From Nymphaea colorata (Eukaryota; Streptophyta; Magnoliopsida; Nymphaeales; Nymphaeaceae), in NCBI RefSeq assembly GCF_008831285.2, contig NC_045140.1, positions 23,144,131-23,208,130 on the forward strand: DNA of 64,000 bases, read 5' to 3'. The translations under genes and the position numbers were made by a program. Under the pieces are notes generated by a model that had not been told where the DNA came from, did not search any database, and was given only the letters and a program-made list of their open reading frames with translations. Positions 21,701 to 33,670 of the stretch are shown in pieces (position 1 is the stretch's first letter; every line of letters begins with the position of its first letter).

Positions 21701-24515
21701 ATATCGGATTCCCTCTCGTATTGGTATTTGCCCATTTATGCAACAATTCTATACTAGAATTTGCTTCTCACAGGAGGTGTTGGTAGGAGAGATTCACTTG
21801 TTACAGACGTTGAAAGGGAGACTTCAGCTTATTTCTCTTCCACCAAAGATCGCCGATTGATGTGGAAAATTCGGCTTTTTACAACATGGCGTATTTATGG
21901 CAGCAAGGAATGATGCCATTTGTAAAGGGCTCAACATTGACATCATAATCATATTTATGCAGGTGCTTTGTGATGTATTTCCTTCGTGAATTTGCATCGT
22001 CCTTCGGGACAGACATTGCCACTATGACTTGTAAATTGTAATTGTTGTTTATAGGTGGCTATTAATCTTATTAGAGTGATCTTTCTCCCTGTCAAGCCCA
22101 AAAACATAAACAAGGAAATCTAATAGTTGCAAACTGAAACTTGAAAGGCTGAGGTGTTGAACACCAAGAAGCAGTTTGTAAGGATGCAAACAGGTTAGAT
22201 CCCGTACTATTAAATATATTATAGTTCAGATAAAGAATCCAATATTCAAGTATAGCCGAACTGATGGAAACCAGACAGCAAAATTCGACCTCCAAAAACT
22301 GTTTGTATTGGAGTATTTGCCGTTTTGTTCCTGGGTGAGACACCGAACATATGATTGAGTGAATTACACAAGCTGGGAGAGGAGGTGACTTAAAGGCGAT
22401 CCATTAGGGCTCGAGTTCGACCTGCAAATTATTTAATAATTTCATCGCAATTACGTCTGACTCGCTACCACCTTTTTTTCTTCCATTGTGTGTGTTAAGT
22501 TTTGACTGCAGATTTAGTAAAACTCGAGTTATTTTTGAAAGCAAAGACATGGATTTGTTGTCAATTTCTCTATCCTTATTTGGACTTAAAAATTCTCTGG
22601 CCTCTCACGGCAAACTTCTCAATGCATTGAATCCGGCAGCATGTTCAATCAATACATCGGGTGGTGGTGATTGGAGGGAGCTGAAGATGGCTGGAGGATT
22701 CTAGCTCATCGTTAAACACAAACTGCAATTTGTTGCCACTTTCATCTGGGCATTAAAGGGTGACATATATGCTGCTTAATTACTCAAAAAACGTCGCTTT
22801 GTTTCCAATCCAACTTAACGTCTCCCCTGTTCTCCCCGCTTCATTTAATATGACAATATGAAAGGGGAGAGGAAAGGAGATAGAGAAATATGAGAATTCG
22901 AGAGTTAGTTCAAATTGGTTAAGACAGTGTTTCATGAATTTGTCTGAAAAAATGAAGTAGATTCATGGAAAATTGTATTTCTTTGCCTGAATCACTGGGC
23001 AAACACCCCTGCTGTCCGTTGTGTAAATGGCTCGAGTTAGATGGAAGAGATTTCAGACTCAAAATCGGGGGTGTACAAATGACATCCCTCAAGTTCAACA
23101 CCATAACCCGTTTGTTCTAATGATCGCAGTGGGCTCTAGAAGAAGCGGATAAACAGGAGCAATGGGGTTCATGTCAATCTGAAGTGAGGTGCAGATCCAA
23201 GTTAATTAATCTTGGGAGAGGCACACAGGCTTCTGGAAGATGACGACCAGCTTATACAAGACACAGAAGTGGGCGTCCGCCGGCGTCACCATCGGAGCTG
23301 CCGTCGATCGTGCAGACGGCGGGGGCCCCCTGCGTAATGGGCTGCCGCTGATGTCACCATCGTTGGGCACTTTTGTTGTGGAGGATCTGAAATAAGGGAC
23401 GGTCATCGGCGATGGCCATTAATTTCCCAGTATCCCGTTGTCTTCTCCGCGAAACAGTGAGCGAAACGTATGTGAACCCCATAAAAGGAAAAATTAAAGG
23501 AATAGAATTGCCAAAATACGTTCGACCAAAAAATGTATCGATTGCTAGACGGTTTGACAAATTTAGGCAGTTACTCTGGTTCCCTTTGTACAGTGCCGTG
23601 CTTCCCCCTAAGTTGCAAACCAATCCACTTCTCTTTATTATTTTTTAAAATATTATATTATTCTATATGTTTCGATTATGTTCCTGATCATGATTCATAA
23701 TGAGCTACATCATTTCCCATAATGGAGTGAGGCCTGCCAATTTGGCAAATGAGATTCAGGCGCAGTCTGAAACTTAAAACTTTAAAAAAGCGCTGTTCTT
23801 CAAAAAAAAATTGTTAAAAATGAAAAACTAAAAAAACGTGTTTTTTTAATGTCAAACTATTTTTTTCACTTTTTAACTTTTATTTGTTGCAAATCTACTC
23901 ACTTTTTTACGTTTGTATTATTAGTTTCTCATTTATTATATTATTTTTTATTTTTAAATTTTAAAAAAATTATTGTACTTTTCTCTGTTTTTTTATTAAG
24001 ATTGCCGCACTATACCAAAAGGTTTTTTTATGACTAGGAAGTCTCAAACATTCATGAAGCACTCCAATGTGCCCCCACTCTATCATGAACAACAAAATTC
24101 ACTGCACATCAAAACTCATATTTTTGCATGGTTCATGTATGTCCATTTGTCATGGTGCATCTAAAGACTGCTTGATGATAGACAAAGTTTCTTACTATTT
24201 TATAAATCTGTAAATGTTAGTAAAACAATATAACACAATGTTTGATGAATTTGCTCTAATCTTTTAGAATAGATTACTAACCTCTGAGCTCCAAATGTCT
24301 TAACAAAATGTCCAAATTGAATGGATTGATGCATCAATTGTAGTGAAAATGAATTAAGGAGATCGATTTTTATTTCAAAACCAAGGAGGACGTTTGTACA
24401 TATTGATCGAGCTCTTCTGTCCAAATTTACGGGAACAACATGCCCCAATGAACTCATGAAGACAAAGAATGGGATGTGTAAGGCTCCAGGTTAAAGTGGG
24501 CTGAAACTAATTAAT
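21701..24515. other. Intergenic spacer in the array
   Basis: No gene seen. Bases 23640-24000 are very T-rich. A small GC-rich patch lies at 23270-23350. Confidence 0.4.
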
Positions 24516-24598
24516 CTCTTTCTCTCTCTCTCTCTCTCTCTCGATATATATATATATATATATTATATATATACACACACACACACACACAAAAAAAC
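24516..24598. repeat. (CT)n(TA)n(CA)n compound microsatellite
   Basis: Three dinucleotide runs in series, about 90 bp beyond the stop codon of copy 2. Confidence 0.95.
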
Positions 24599-24687
24599 TA
24601 CCACTTCAGGAAGAGTATGGTATTTTCATTTCTATAAAAGAGACTTCACATAAGGAAATCCATTTGATTACAGCGATAAGACCAAAA

Positions 24688-25046
24688 TTAGTTATGAATT
24701 GGAGAATTGTTTGCTGCAGCTGAATAGTCCATAGATGTGAAGTGAACGAGTTCCAAGTTACCCTTTTCCCTTTCCTCTTCTACTGGAGACAACTTCTTCA
24801 CCACCTTCTTCCCACTCCCACGTCCGCCATCCTCCACTTCCTTCGGGGTCAATCTTATACCTACAAGAAACCACAAAGTTTTAGTAATTTGCTTCATTGA
24901 AGGAAACCGAACCTCCTAAGTTTCAACACATAAGATCAAACACTCAACAAAACTATAACTACTCCTTGCTCGCCTTGAATTGTTGTCGTGCTTATTAACA
25001 AAACTATGACCAGGAGAACTTGAAACTTGAATTGTACACTCGCCAT
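24688..25046 (-). CDS. RGF/GOLVEN/CLEL peptide precursor, copy 2 (class A), GC-AG intron
   Basis: Exons 24974-25046 and 24688-24860; 113-bp intron; 81 residues. The donor reads CAAG|GCGAGC where its sisters read CAAG|GTGAGC, so splicing in the conserved phase needs a GC-AG intron. Signal peptide MASVQFKFQVLLVIVLLIST then TTIQ; exon 2 begins GIRLTPKEVEDGG; the predicted hormone is DYSAAANNSPIHN, the only copy with Asn instead of Lys/Asn-Lys at the sixth position after Tyr in class A. The propeptide has a KKVVKKLSPVEEEREKG stretch. TATATATA at about 25153-25160; GCAACTGTACCACC at 25182-25195. Otherwise closest to copies 1 and 7 in length (all 81 residues). Confidence 0.85.
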
Positions 25047-25344
25047 TAGAGGTGCGGGACAAGAAGAAACGAGCAGAAAGGAGGAAGAGGCGAAAGGAGA
25101 AGAAGGGGAAAGTGATGATCGATGCATGCATTCTTTGCCTCTGCCTCTCGCTTATATATAGCATTCAAGCAAGAGCAGACAGCAACTGTACCACCTCTCA
25201 ATCAAATGAAAACATAATTCGGATGAGCCCCTTGTTCGGAGGGAAGAGAGAAAGAGAGGGAGAATTCCAGATATTGATTAGAAACCGACTACTGCAAAAG
25301 CATTCATGTACTGTTCTCGTAAGAATTTATGTAAAAAGCTGAGT

Positions 25345-25500
25345 GCAGCATGATCTCACTGGTCCGACGATTCGATGAGATTCTTTTGTTGTTGATCGGT
25401 TTTCATTTCCTTCCCCATGTTCAGGAGACACAAACTCGTGGATTCATGTGATGGCCGGCCCTCATCTGCAAAGGGACATGCATATACGCTTTGCTTAATT
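25345..25500 (-). promoter_or_regulatory. Shared distal module D1 of copy 2
   Basis: ATGATCTCACTGGTCCGACG, then core 25424-25495 with GAGACACAAACTCGTGGATT, CATGTGATGG and GGACATGCATATACGC. About 380 bp upstream of the ATG. Confidence 0.75.
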
Positions 25501-25837
25501 TCCATACTTCTTCCTATGCCATTGCTCCCAGGAATCAAATCAAAATAAATATTCAACATTTATAGTTCATATTGAAAAGTAATTCTCCATATCTACAATT
25601 GCATGTGCAGCTTTTCCATGCATGGTTTACCACGAAATGTCGGCCGCATATCTAGAAATGAATGAATAAAATAAGTAAATGATAAATGAATAACTTAATG
25701 AAAAGTAACACGGATGGTCCCACTTACTGAGAACGTGGAACAAGTTGAGATCCCTACCTTCCCTCTTGTCCTGATGAATGGGCTCATCCACCACCCTTGT
25801 AGGTGACAAGCAGTTGGGTGTTACACATGATACTTTT

Positions 25838-26000
25838 CTGGGATCTTATGAGCCCAGTGGCCCAAATCTTGAAATTGTCACAGGAAGGTCTGTCTTGCCC
25901 AGACAATCTTCTGGGTTTTCTTGGATCTTATGAGCCAAATGACCCAACTCTTGAAATTGTCACAGGTAGGTCTGGTCTTGCCCAGACAATCATCTGAGTC
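25838..26000 (-). promoter_or_regulatory. Module D2 of copy 2, internally duplicated
   Basis: Two tandem copies with an 82-bp period (GGATCTTATGAGCC at 25841 and 25923; CTTGAAATTGTCACAGG and CTTGCCCAGACAATC in both). Each aligns with the single D2 above copies 1, 6 and 7. Confidence 0.65.
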
Positions 26001-26479
26001 CGGATGCAAAACATGCATGTTTCCGCTGGTAAAACTTCAGAAACTGTACTAACTGATAGCTTTAATTTCCTGCAGTATTGTTCTGTGATCCTTAATTACT
26101 GAGTCACATTTCTTGTCAGGGAAGCAATGGCGGTCTCGGCTTACTCACGGTTCGCATCTTTTCTGGTGGGTGTATTAGATCTTTAGTTTGTTCGAGGTTT
26201 TCTTTGGTTACAAATGTTAATAGCAATAGTAATAATAATAATGCCTTCATCATCATTATTCTTGAGCTTATTTAGTGTAGAACCGTCCATCTTAGCATGT
26301 AATTCTCCGGTATAATTTACTGGAAGCAGCATGTTAAACAAATAGAGTGACCGCATTTTCATTAATATTAATTGATACCAATCACCGGAAATTACAATAT
26401 TTTGGCTCTATTTCTTCTTTAGTTTGGGAAGAGTTAATTTAACTTGGATGCCGGACTTCGAGAATCTGAGTCAGTGAAG

Positions 26480-26700
26480 GAGCGGTGCACATGAATGTGG
26501 GGTCTGATGCACTGAAAGCTTGTGCATTAAGTAGTAACGAAAAGAAGCAGTTCAGAGCATCTGGGGATCTTATTTGTGTGTCAGTAGCAGTAATTGTGGT
26601 GAACCGGCCGGCATGGAGTTAGTGCTGCAGAACAATGTGATGTGTTCCACATATTGGCATCAAGGGGTGCACAGTTACCCGGCACCACGGCCCACACCCG
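26480..26700 (-). promoter_or_regulatory. Shared module D3 of copy 2
   Basis: GTGCACATGAATGTGGGGTC, TGTGCATTAAGTAGT, AAGCAGTTCAGAGCATC, TTAGTGCTGCAGAAC and CAATGTGATGTGTTCCACAT in the same order as at 21400-21700. About 1.45 kb upstream of the ATG. Confidence 0.65.
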
Positions 26701-28948
26701 TTCTATTTGTGCTCTGGAAAGTGATACCAAGCTTGGGTGGGTCATCTTTTCGGGTTTGTAAATGGACCGGATCTGGTTTTTTTTTTTTGTCATTTTCTAC
26801 TGCAACCATGTGTTTATATGTGTTTAAGTCGGATGTGGACATATCTGATTTGAATTGGATATCCAATCGATTTGTTCTGACAATAACTCAGATATGAAAA
26901 AAAAAAGATTAATATCTGAGTCAGATTTATGAAATGACATCTGTTTGGATTCTGATTCGGATTTGGACCGAATTTAGGAACTGGATGGAGTCTTGGTTGA
27001 AGAACCTTCAGTGGTATAACTCTATGTTAGTTGCTTATGATCCTTCATTAGAAGGAAAATGGAATTGTTTTTTTTTTTTTAATAGCAGTACTAATAACAT
27101 ACAATTTGTTGTATAGTGAGTACTAATGACATCTTTTTAGAAGAATAGATAGTTGGAACATGTTACAAATTGATTCGAATATCTATACATTTTTTCTAGT
27201 TCTACTCCTAAAATCGCATTCATTATATAGATCTCATACGGTAGACGATGAACACTGATTGATTCATGCGGAACAAATAAACATCCTCCTAATGTTCCTT
27301 CATGTTTGTTTAGCTGTCCGCCAAATATATGTGACTCTTTAGAGATCCACAAACATTTGAACGCCGGCAAGCATTTTGTGGGGTTCCGAGGTCACCCACG
27401 GAAGGGCGCCACGGAGTGATTAGTGAATACTTGCGGAGCGCCCATTCCGATCTTGTGTCCAAATTTATTTATAACGTCTCCCTACTAAGTACTATCGAGA
27501 TATGAAAATTTATTTATTGACGTTTCAGCGACGGGTTGATAAAGAAAATTTACACATACGAATTAGATGACATGAACCAACAAATAGGCATAAGAGAGTA
27601 GCAGAGCTCTATAATAAAATGAAGAAGAAATCAACCTTATACATGAGAAAACATCAGCATTTACCATTAAAAGTTCGAACCCTGACCAATTCTCAGTACC
27701 AACAATTTCTTTTACCCGATTTAACCCATTTACCACCTATTTTATGTGAAAAATTAGTTCCGAATTTGGAGGATTGAGCCATTAACAAATCCCTGGAAAA
27801 AAACAGCTAATCAACACAGACTAATAAAATCACAGGTAAAGATAGAGAGAGAGAGAGAGAGAGAGGTTACATATAAAAATATGCCTCCTACATGCCTGAC
27901 CCAAGATTGTAAGTCGTTTTCATAGATTTACGGGTTTTAAGCAAATTAAAGCGTATAAAAATGTGGGCATGAAAATGTGAAAATTTTAATGTTCAGATTG
28001 AATTTTATGAACCAGGAAAGCCAATTAGACCACTAGCTTTTGATTAAAATTTTGCCAAAAAACTTTTATACATCGAATGTAAACCATGCGCCACTGAGTG
28101 TTCCGCTGAAAGCGCTCTTAAGAGAGGGCAGCCAGTAAACCACCAACAGTGCTTGTAAGATATCATACATCATACATGTGGTCGACTTTGACTCATTTAT
28201 GAAACTATGTTTGGATTTTAGCCCAAAATCAAGTCACGACTTAATAAATGAGTGTAGCTCGTGTCAAGCTCAACTATTTGTGCATTACTATATATCTGGA
28301 TACATGGCATGTGTTCATGGTTCATGGCAGGCGAAACTGTAATTGCCTTCTTTTAAATGGAAGTAACAGTATGGCTATGATTCCATATCAAAAGAATCGG
28401 AGCATTCAACCAAGCTAGCCTTGTTAAATTGCTAGAGTAGAGGCAACGAGCAATTAAAGCAGTTTTATGGATCACTTGGCTCTTCACCGCTTGGTATATA
28501 TAAGACATGCATCTTTTACTCTCTCTCCCACAGGCGCGCATAAGTCTTAGACATTTGATCTAACTTAATTGTACAGTTGACAAGCTAACTTTAGCTTTAC
28601 AAGTTAAATATTTGATTAAGATTTCTTGGAAAGTGACTTCTGCACATGGTAACCTGTGAGCTTTTAGGAAGGTATCTAGTCTAGTCTTAGATGTATGCTC
28701 ATACTGATACTGGTCTTTTCCAACATTTTTTTTATCTCTCCTTCTTTGACTTGCCTTTCTTCCTTAATTTTCCTTTTGCTTTTCTGTTTCACGACCATCT
28801 TCCCCACTCTAGGATTGGTGAATCTTAAGAAGGAAATGAGGCTTGTTTTACTCATTCTTGGTGCGACCAGATGAGAATCTCCAGGTATAGCTTCTCTTTT
28901 ACGACATTGAAACAACAAAACTTGAAACGAGTTTGCAACATCGAAGCT
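26701..28948. other. Intergenic spacer in the array
   Basis: Bases 26750-27000 carry GGATTTGGACCGAATTTAGG-like words of a dispersed repeat. A GA run lies at 27845-27866. No gene seen. Confidence 0.4.

Positions 28949-29033
<85 letters not shown>
28949..29033. repeat. (CT)n(CA)n compound microsatellite
   Basis: About 50 bp of CT followed by about 30 bp of CA, roughly 125 bp beyond the stop of copy 3. Confidence 0.97.
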
Positions 29034-29035
<2 letters not shown>

Positions 29036-29156
29036 CAGCGATGCCCACTTCTAGTAATTAAAAGAGTTGGTGGTTTATGTACATGTGGCCTTTATTCATA
29101 TAGCTCTTAAATTATACAGGACCATATTGTTTTACTATAAGTGTTCATAGAAATTT

Positions 29157-29510
29157 CTAGTTGTGAATAGGAGGTTTCTTGGCCACAGGTGAATAATCCA
29201 TTTCTGTGAAATGAGCCATCCCAGAACCATGTGGAGCTGTTTCCGTTGGCTTCATACCCTTCTCGTCTTCCCAATCTCCACCGGCATCTCTCCCAAATTT
29301 GTTCAATGGTACCCTTAGCCCTACAACAAGAAAAGTAGAATCCTTTAAATTCTTTCTTGCCACTAAAAGAAACTGGCTGAACACTTTCAGCTGTGAGATA
29401 TGCAACACTGAAGAATTAATCAATTTATGCTCACCTTCAACCGACGTTGCTCCGCTGATAAGTAGAACCGTGAGTATGATAGCTTCTAAGCTTAATTGCA
29501 ACTCGGCCAT
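29157..29510 (-). CDS. RGF/GOLVEN/CLEL peptide precursor, copy 3 (class B)
   Basis: Exons 29435-29510 and 29157-29320; 114-bp intron (GAAG|GTGAGC ... TTGTAG|GGCTAAG); 79 residues spliced. Signal peptide MAELQLSLEAIILTVLLISG then ATSVE; exon 2 begins GLRVPLN, the only copy with Leu for Ile. The propeptide has DWEDEKGMKPTETAPHGSG; the end is MAHFTE followed by the predicted hormone DYSPVAKKPPIHN. The intron has no in-frame stop and is a multiple of three, so an unspliced message would still encode a 117-residue precursor with the same C-terminus. TATTTATAG box at about 29604-29612. The proximal CAGTTG element seen in other copies is not recognisable. Confidence 0.86.
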   Translation of the reverse strand: MAELQLSLEAIILTVLLISGATSVEGEHKLINSSVLHISQLKVFSQFLLVARKNLKDSTFLVVGLRVPLNKFGRDAGGDWEDEKGMKPTETAPHGSGMAHFTEMDYSPVAKKPPIHN

Positions 29511-29849
29511 GTATATATGGCAAGAAAGAACAAGTGACACAAGGGATTTATATGCCAGAAAAGAACGAGGATATTAACTGGTGAGTTACCTCTTCCTTCC
29601 ATCTATTTATAGGCTTCAAGCAGGTGCCTCCCGAGATGATACATGGAGTACTCAAGAAAACAGTAATAATAGATATTCACATTTCACTTTCATGTTGATG
29701 TTCATCGTCTTTCTATTTTCAACTGTAACTTACAAAAATTAATCGTACGCGACTTGGAATTAGATCGATAACAGAGTCCTACTGTAAGTAGTCTTGCAGA
29801 AAAAATCTCAAGTTGCGAACAGAAAAAAAAAAAAAAAAAACTAACGGTG

Positions 29850-29965
29850 GCAGTTGGCTGACAGTTTGAACCATTAATGGGGCAGTTTCTGGTCTCTTTC
29901 CCTACATTAAATGAGGCACGTACAAGGTTGTGGTCTCTTGTGCTCATATGCTTGCACATGGTGAC
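29850..29965 (-). promoter_or_regulatory. Diverged module D1 of copy 3
   Basis: AATGAGGCACGTACAAGG, TCTTGTGCTC and CTTGCACATGGTG keep the order of D1 words, with the gap between halves shortened. About 400 bp upstream of the ATG. Confidence 0.5.
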
Positions 29966-30353
29966 ACTGTTCTCCAAAAGTACTGATACGAAAGACAAAT
30001 GAAGGCCTTCAACAGTGACAATGTCGCGCCATTCTGCTATAATGTCGGCAGAAATAAACAGGTAACCGTTTATAGATTGAGTAAATCACAGCACCAATTG
30101 TCCAGAAAAAACGAGATATCTGTCAATATTTCAGACCATGCTGCTTCTGCAAAAGTAGAAGTCCGAACCAATCCTGTCTCTTTGCAGATAAGAGCATGCT
30201 TCATCTCCATTCCCCCGCTAATTAGTCAGATGTTCAAATTAAGATCGATCCCTATAGCATCAAACTTTGAGCTCTTTAGGAGTCTTAATCGACTTCCTTT
30301 CTTCTTTTCGTAAAGTTGGAGCAACATCAAAGACAAGGTATGTCTGCGGAAAA

Positions 30354-30560
30354 GCAAGCACATAAATGTAAGGTTTTGATGCTGATACAAGGTTGGTGCA
30401 TTCGACAGGGGCGTCTCTGTGACCGTTTAACTCGGCAGCGCCATTAATTGCTCTTGCCTAATGGTTTGGGAAGCCACTTGTAAGTGACATGGGGCGAGCA
30501 AAATTTGTGCAGGAATCATGTGAACTTAATTTCTGCATGCAATATGGAGAAGTTTCTCTC
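30354..30560 (-). promoter_or_regulatory. Module D3 of copy 3
   Basis: AGCACATAAATGTAAGG, TTGATGCTGATACAAGG, GTGCATTCGACAG, TTGGGAAGCCACTTG and GTGACATGG run parallel to 48386-48600 above copy 8. About 0.85 kb upstream of the ATG. Confidence 0.55.
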
Positions 30561-31878
30561 CATCCCTTGCCCATGTGAGCTATTGAGCGGGACGGCAATG
30601 GAGAAGCCGGAGATTAAAAGTTGGATAAGGGCCAAAGGGAGGCACTTGGGCACTGGTAGGACCAGCATTGTCAGTATCGGAGTGTTGCCTTAATTGCATG
30701 TTCATGGTGTCTCGGTCGATACGTATCGGCTATTTTTTCATTAAATTAGCTAATAACCGTCTTAAAATGTTTAACAAAACAAACTAACAAAGTTATGGGT
30801 GCGACAGGGTTTTCATTTTTGTTTTTCTTACTTTTTTGGAGAATGTTGGGTAGAGAGAGGGACTTGGCGCAAACACATCCCACTGATCAAACAGATACTC
30901 TTATAAGATGACAAAGAAAAAAAAAAAAACATGTCCCATCAAAAAACAGTAATGGAATTAAATCATCTTTGGGAAGGCTTGTAGATAGGAATGACAATAA
31001 ATTTGATTTGGGTCATATATGTATTTAACCAACTGCTTTCAAAAAAATCAGATTTTATTTTATTAAAAAATTGAATTGGATTTGCATTTAAAAAATGCAT
31101 CGGATTGCATTTGACTTTGAATGAATATCTGATCACATTTAGATTTAGATCGGATCTAGTTTTAAATATATGTCATTATATCTAATGTCTATATAAAGTC
31201 GGTTCTAAACGACGATTTGGAAGTCAGATTTGGATCTTTTTGTTTGTATTTCAGCCCAAATTCAAATTTGAATATATAAATATCCCATCAAGTAGATACA
31301 GATAAGAGTACATCTAATTCAAACTTGATCACTTAATATCCCTACTCGTAGAACACGAAGAGGCCTGAACACACCTTAAGGTCCCAATGTATGTCCATAT
31401 GATATATGTGGCTCTTTTATTCTTCTTTTTGTCTTTTTCATTATAACGCATGTAAATGATATTAAGTGTACTCTAGCTCTTACGCTGTTTGTGCATTAAA
31501 GAGATCAGGGTTGTGCCCATGAAGCTGGAGCTTATGATAGGACAAAAAATTTCATGAAATCAAACAAATTAGGTAAATGAAAGATAAAAACAAAAATTCC
31601 ACAAAAAAAAAATACCGAGCAATTTAATCCCAAGTGTTTTGTCTCGAATTGGTATGCTACTTTCATAGAGTTTTGATTGATGGGATTGAACGGCTTTTTC
31701 CTCTCTCTCTCCCTCTCCCCACTCTTTTTTTTTTGTTGTTGTTTTATTGTTACGTTGTCTCAATTGAAAGAAGAAAAAAAAGTCATGAAACAAAGTATAA
31801 TGTTTGAGTCTATAATTCCTGTAAAGCTTCCCCAATTTACATCAGATCGTCACTGTATTCACAACTATTACACAATGA
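30561..31878. other. Intergenic spacer in the array
   Basis: Dispersed AT-rich repeat words at about 31000-31330 (GATTTAGATCGGATCTAG, TCAGATTTGGATC). No gene seen. Confidence 0.4.
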
Positions 31879-32260
31879 TCAGTTATGGATGGGAGTGCTT
31901 TTCGCAGCAGCCGAGTAGTCCATAGAATTGAAGTCAGCCAATTCCGAGTAACCCTTCTCTTTTTCCTTTTCTCTGATCGGTGGACTCGGCAACTCCTTCG
32001 CCACCTTCTTCAGACTCCGGCGTCCAGCACCATTCCCGAACTCATTCGGGGTTAATCTTATTCCTACAACAAACCAAACAGTTTTAGTAAACCAGGTCAT
32101 GAGTTTGCACTTCTTGGGAACAAGGAAAGAATTCGATAGTTTCAGTATGTATATGGTTGAAGAACACCCGCTGCGCTATCTCACCTTGAATTGTTCTCGC
32201 ACTCATGATCAGCAAAAGCGCGACTAGCAACACTTGAAACTTGAACTGTGCACTCGCCAT
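31879..32260 (-). CDS. RGF/GOLVEN/CLEL peptide precursor, copy 4 (class A)
   Basis: Exons 32185-32260 and 31879-32063; 121-bp intron (CAAG|GTGAGA ... TTGTAG|GAATAAG); 86 residues, the longest of the array. Signal peptide MASAQFKFQVLLVALLLIMS then ARTIQ. The extra residues sit in the propeptide, KELPSPPIREKEKEKGYSE, which also carries a basic-acidic run that a subtilase might cut. FNSM replaces the usual FTSM before the predicted hormone DYSAAAKSTPIHN. Stop is TGA rather than TAA/TAG. TATA run at 32403-32413, 145 bp from the ATG; the sequence beyond it (TATACCACTATAC) is only a degenerate trace of the proximal element. Nearest neighbour copy 3 is only 2.7 kb away, the tightest spacing in the array. 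Confidence 0.87.
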
Positions 32261-32629
32261 GAGGTAGAAAAAGACGAAACGAATGGAAAGGAGAGCAGTA
32301 ACAACCAAAAGAAGTCGACTTTAGGAGCAGCCCAAGGAAGAAGATGAGGAAGAAGTGGAAGATCAGCTCGATTTATCTCTTTCTCGTCCTCTCAATACGT
32401 ACATATATATATAGCTTTATACCACTATACTATCATATAAAACCTGGTTCGAGATTACCTTGGTTTCAAAATTTTTTTTTTTAAAAAAAAGGAAAACACA
32501 TTGTATCCTGATATTGTTATTATTACTGTTTGAGTTCATCTGCGAATCCCGTTAAGTGAATTCATCCAGGAATCAGATCGGAACAACTCTCGCAGAAGTC
32601 ATCATCTAGTGTGTCCCGGAAGAATTTAA

Positions 32630-32795
32630 GTGAATCAGAAAGGATTGGACAACCTGGTCTGATGCTTTCGAGACATTTGTTTGTTGGTTGTGCATGTTGG
32701 TTTCCCTCCTGCAAGTAAATGAGAAACAAAGATCGTGCAGTCATGTGCCGACTCTGGTGTTTCGAGGGACACATACATGTAACATGATGGTTCCC
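32630..32795 (-). promoter_or_regulatory. Shared distal module D1 of copy 4
   Basis: ACCTGGTCTGATG and CGAGACATTTGTTTGTTGG precede core 32720-32790 (GAGAAACAAAGATCGTG, TCATGTGC, GGGACACATACATGTAACAT). About 460 bp upstream of the ATG. Confidence 0.7.
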
Positions 32796-33610
32796 GTGCT
32801 TCTTCCAGAAATTAATGTCATGTTCAAGGAATGTATGTTTCTCGATGTGCTCAACCCAATCGACTGTAAGCAGTGATGCGGGTATGTCCAAGATAATCAA
32901 ATTTTAGTTAATTAATGGGACATATAGGTTGCTGGATTCATCCGCTCACTATTGCATCAAGTCGTTCTGCATTCCATCAAACACGAAGCTGCAAGTTGCT
33001 TTCTCGAATTTGATCTTAGGCCAAACTCTGGATACTTGTGAACTTTTGGAGACAACAGTAGAATTACCAGTGTCCATAATAGGGACAAAACCATGGCTTC
33101 GTGTTGTCATTATGCTGCCTAAATTATGGAAAACACATCATTAGGTCACACGGTGGGTGGGTGGGTGAGCCTCTTGTGGAAGGCCTGACAGGACGCGAAA
33201 CGCGTTGTACAGGACTTGCTTTCAGCCGGCGGAGCCCGCCGGAGAAGGCAAGCCACGGCATGTACGTGTCGCATCTTGGCAGCCGCTTCAGGGCGACCTA
33301 ACTTATAATTCCCCTGTTAGGACTTGATTCTCTCTCTAAATTTTCATGAGAAAGTAGAATTGAACAGTCGCCTGCGTATGAAATCAATTCGAATACTTCA
33401 AATTAAACAATTACGACACCCAGATATAGATTTACCACCAAATTAATCACTCTGGGTGTTGTAAAGAAGTACTAAAACATGTTTTCATGAAGCAAAATGT
33501 GGTAAATGACAAGGGGCATGTATCTGTTTACGTAGACCGTTCGTTCCTTGGTCTAATCTTAAGTAATCCTTTGGAAATATGTTCCCGCTCAATCGCTGAA
33601 GTCTATTAAT

Positions 33611-33670
33611 TGGGAAACACGCACATGATTGTGGGGTTTCATTGCCGATAAAGAATGCATTCAGATCAAA
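33611..33670 (-). promoter_or_regulatory. Module D3 core of copy 4
   Basis: ACGCACATGATTGTGGGGTT, TCATTGCCGATAAAGAATGC. About 1.35 kb upstream of the ATG. No D2 was recognised between it and D1. Confidence 0.5.

Noticed and set aside
28676..29110. Frames of 79-119 codons with Arg-Glu or Ser-Leu and His-Thr runs
   Set aside because: They are translations of the (CT)n(CA)n microsatellite.
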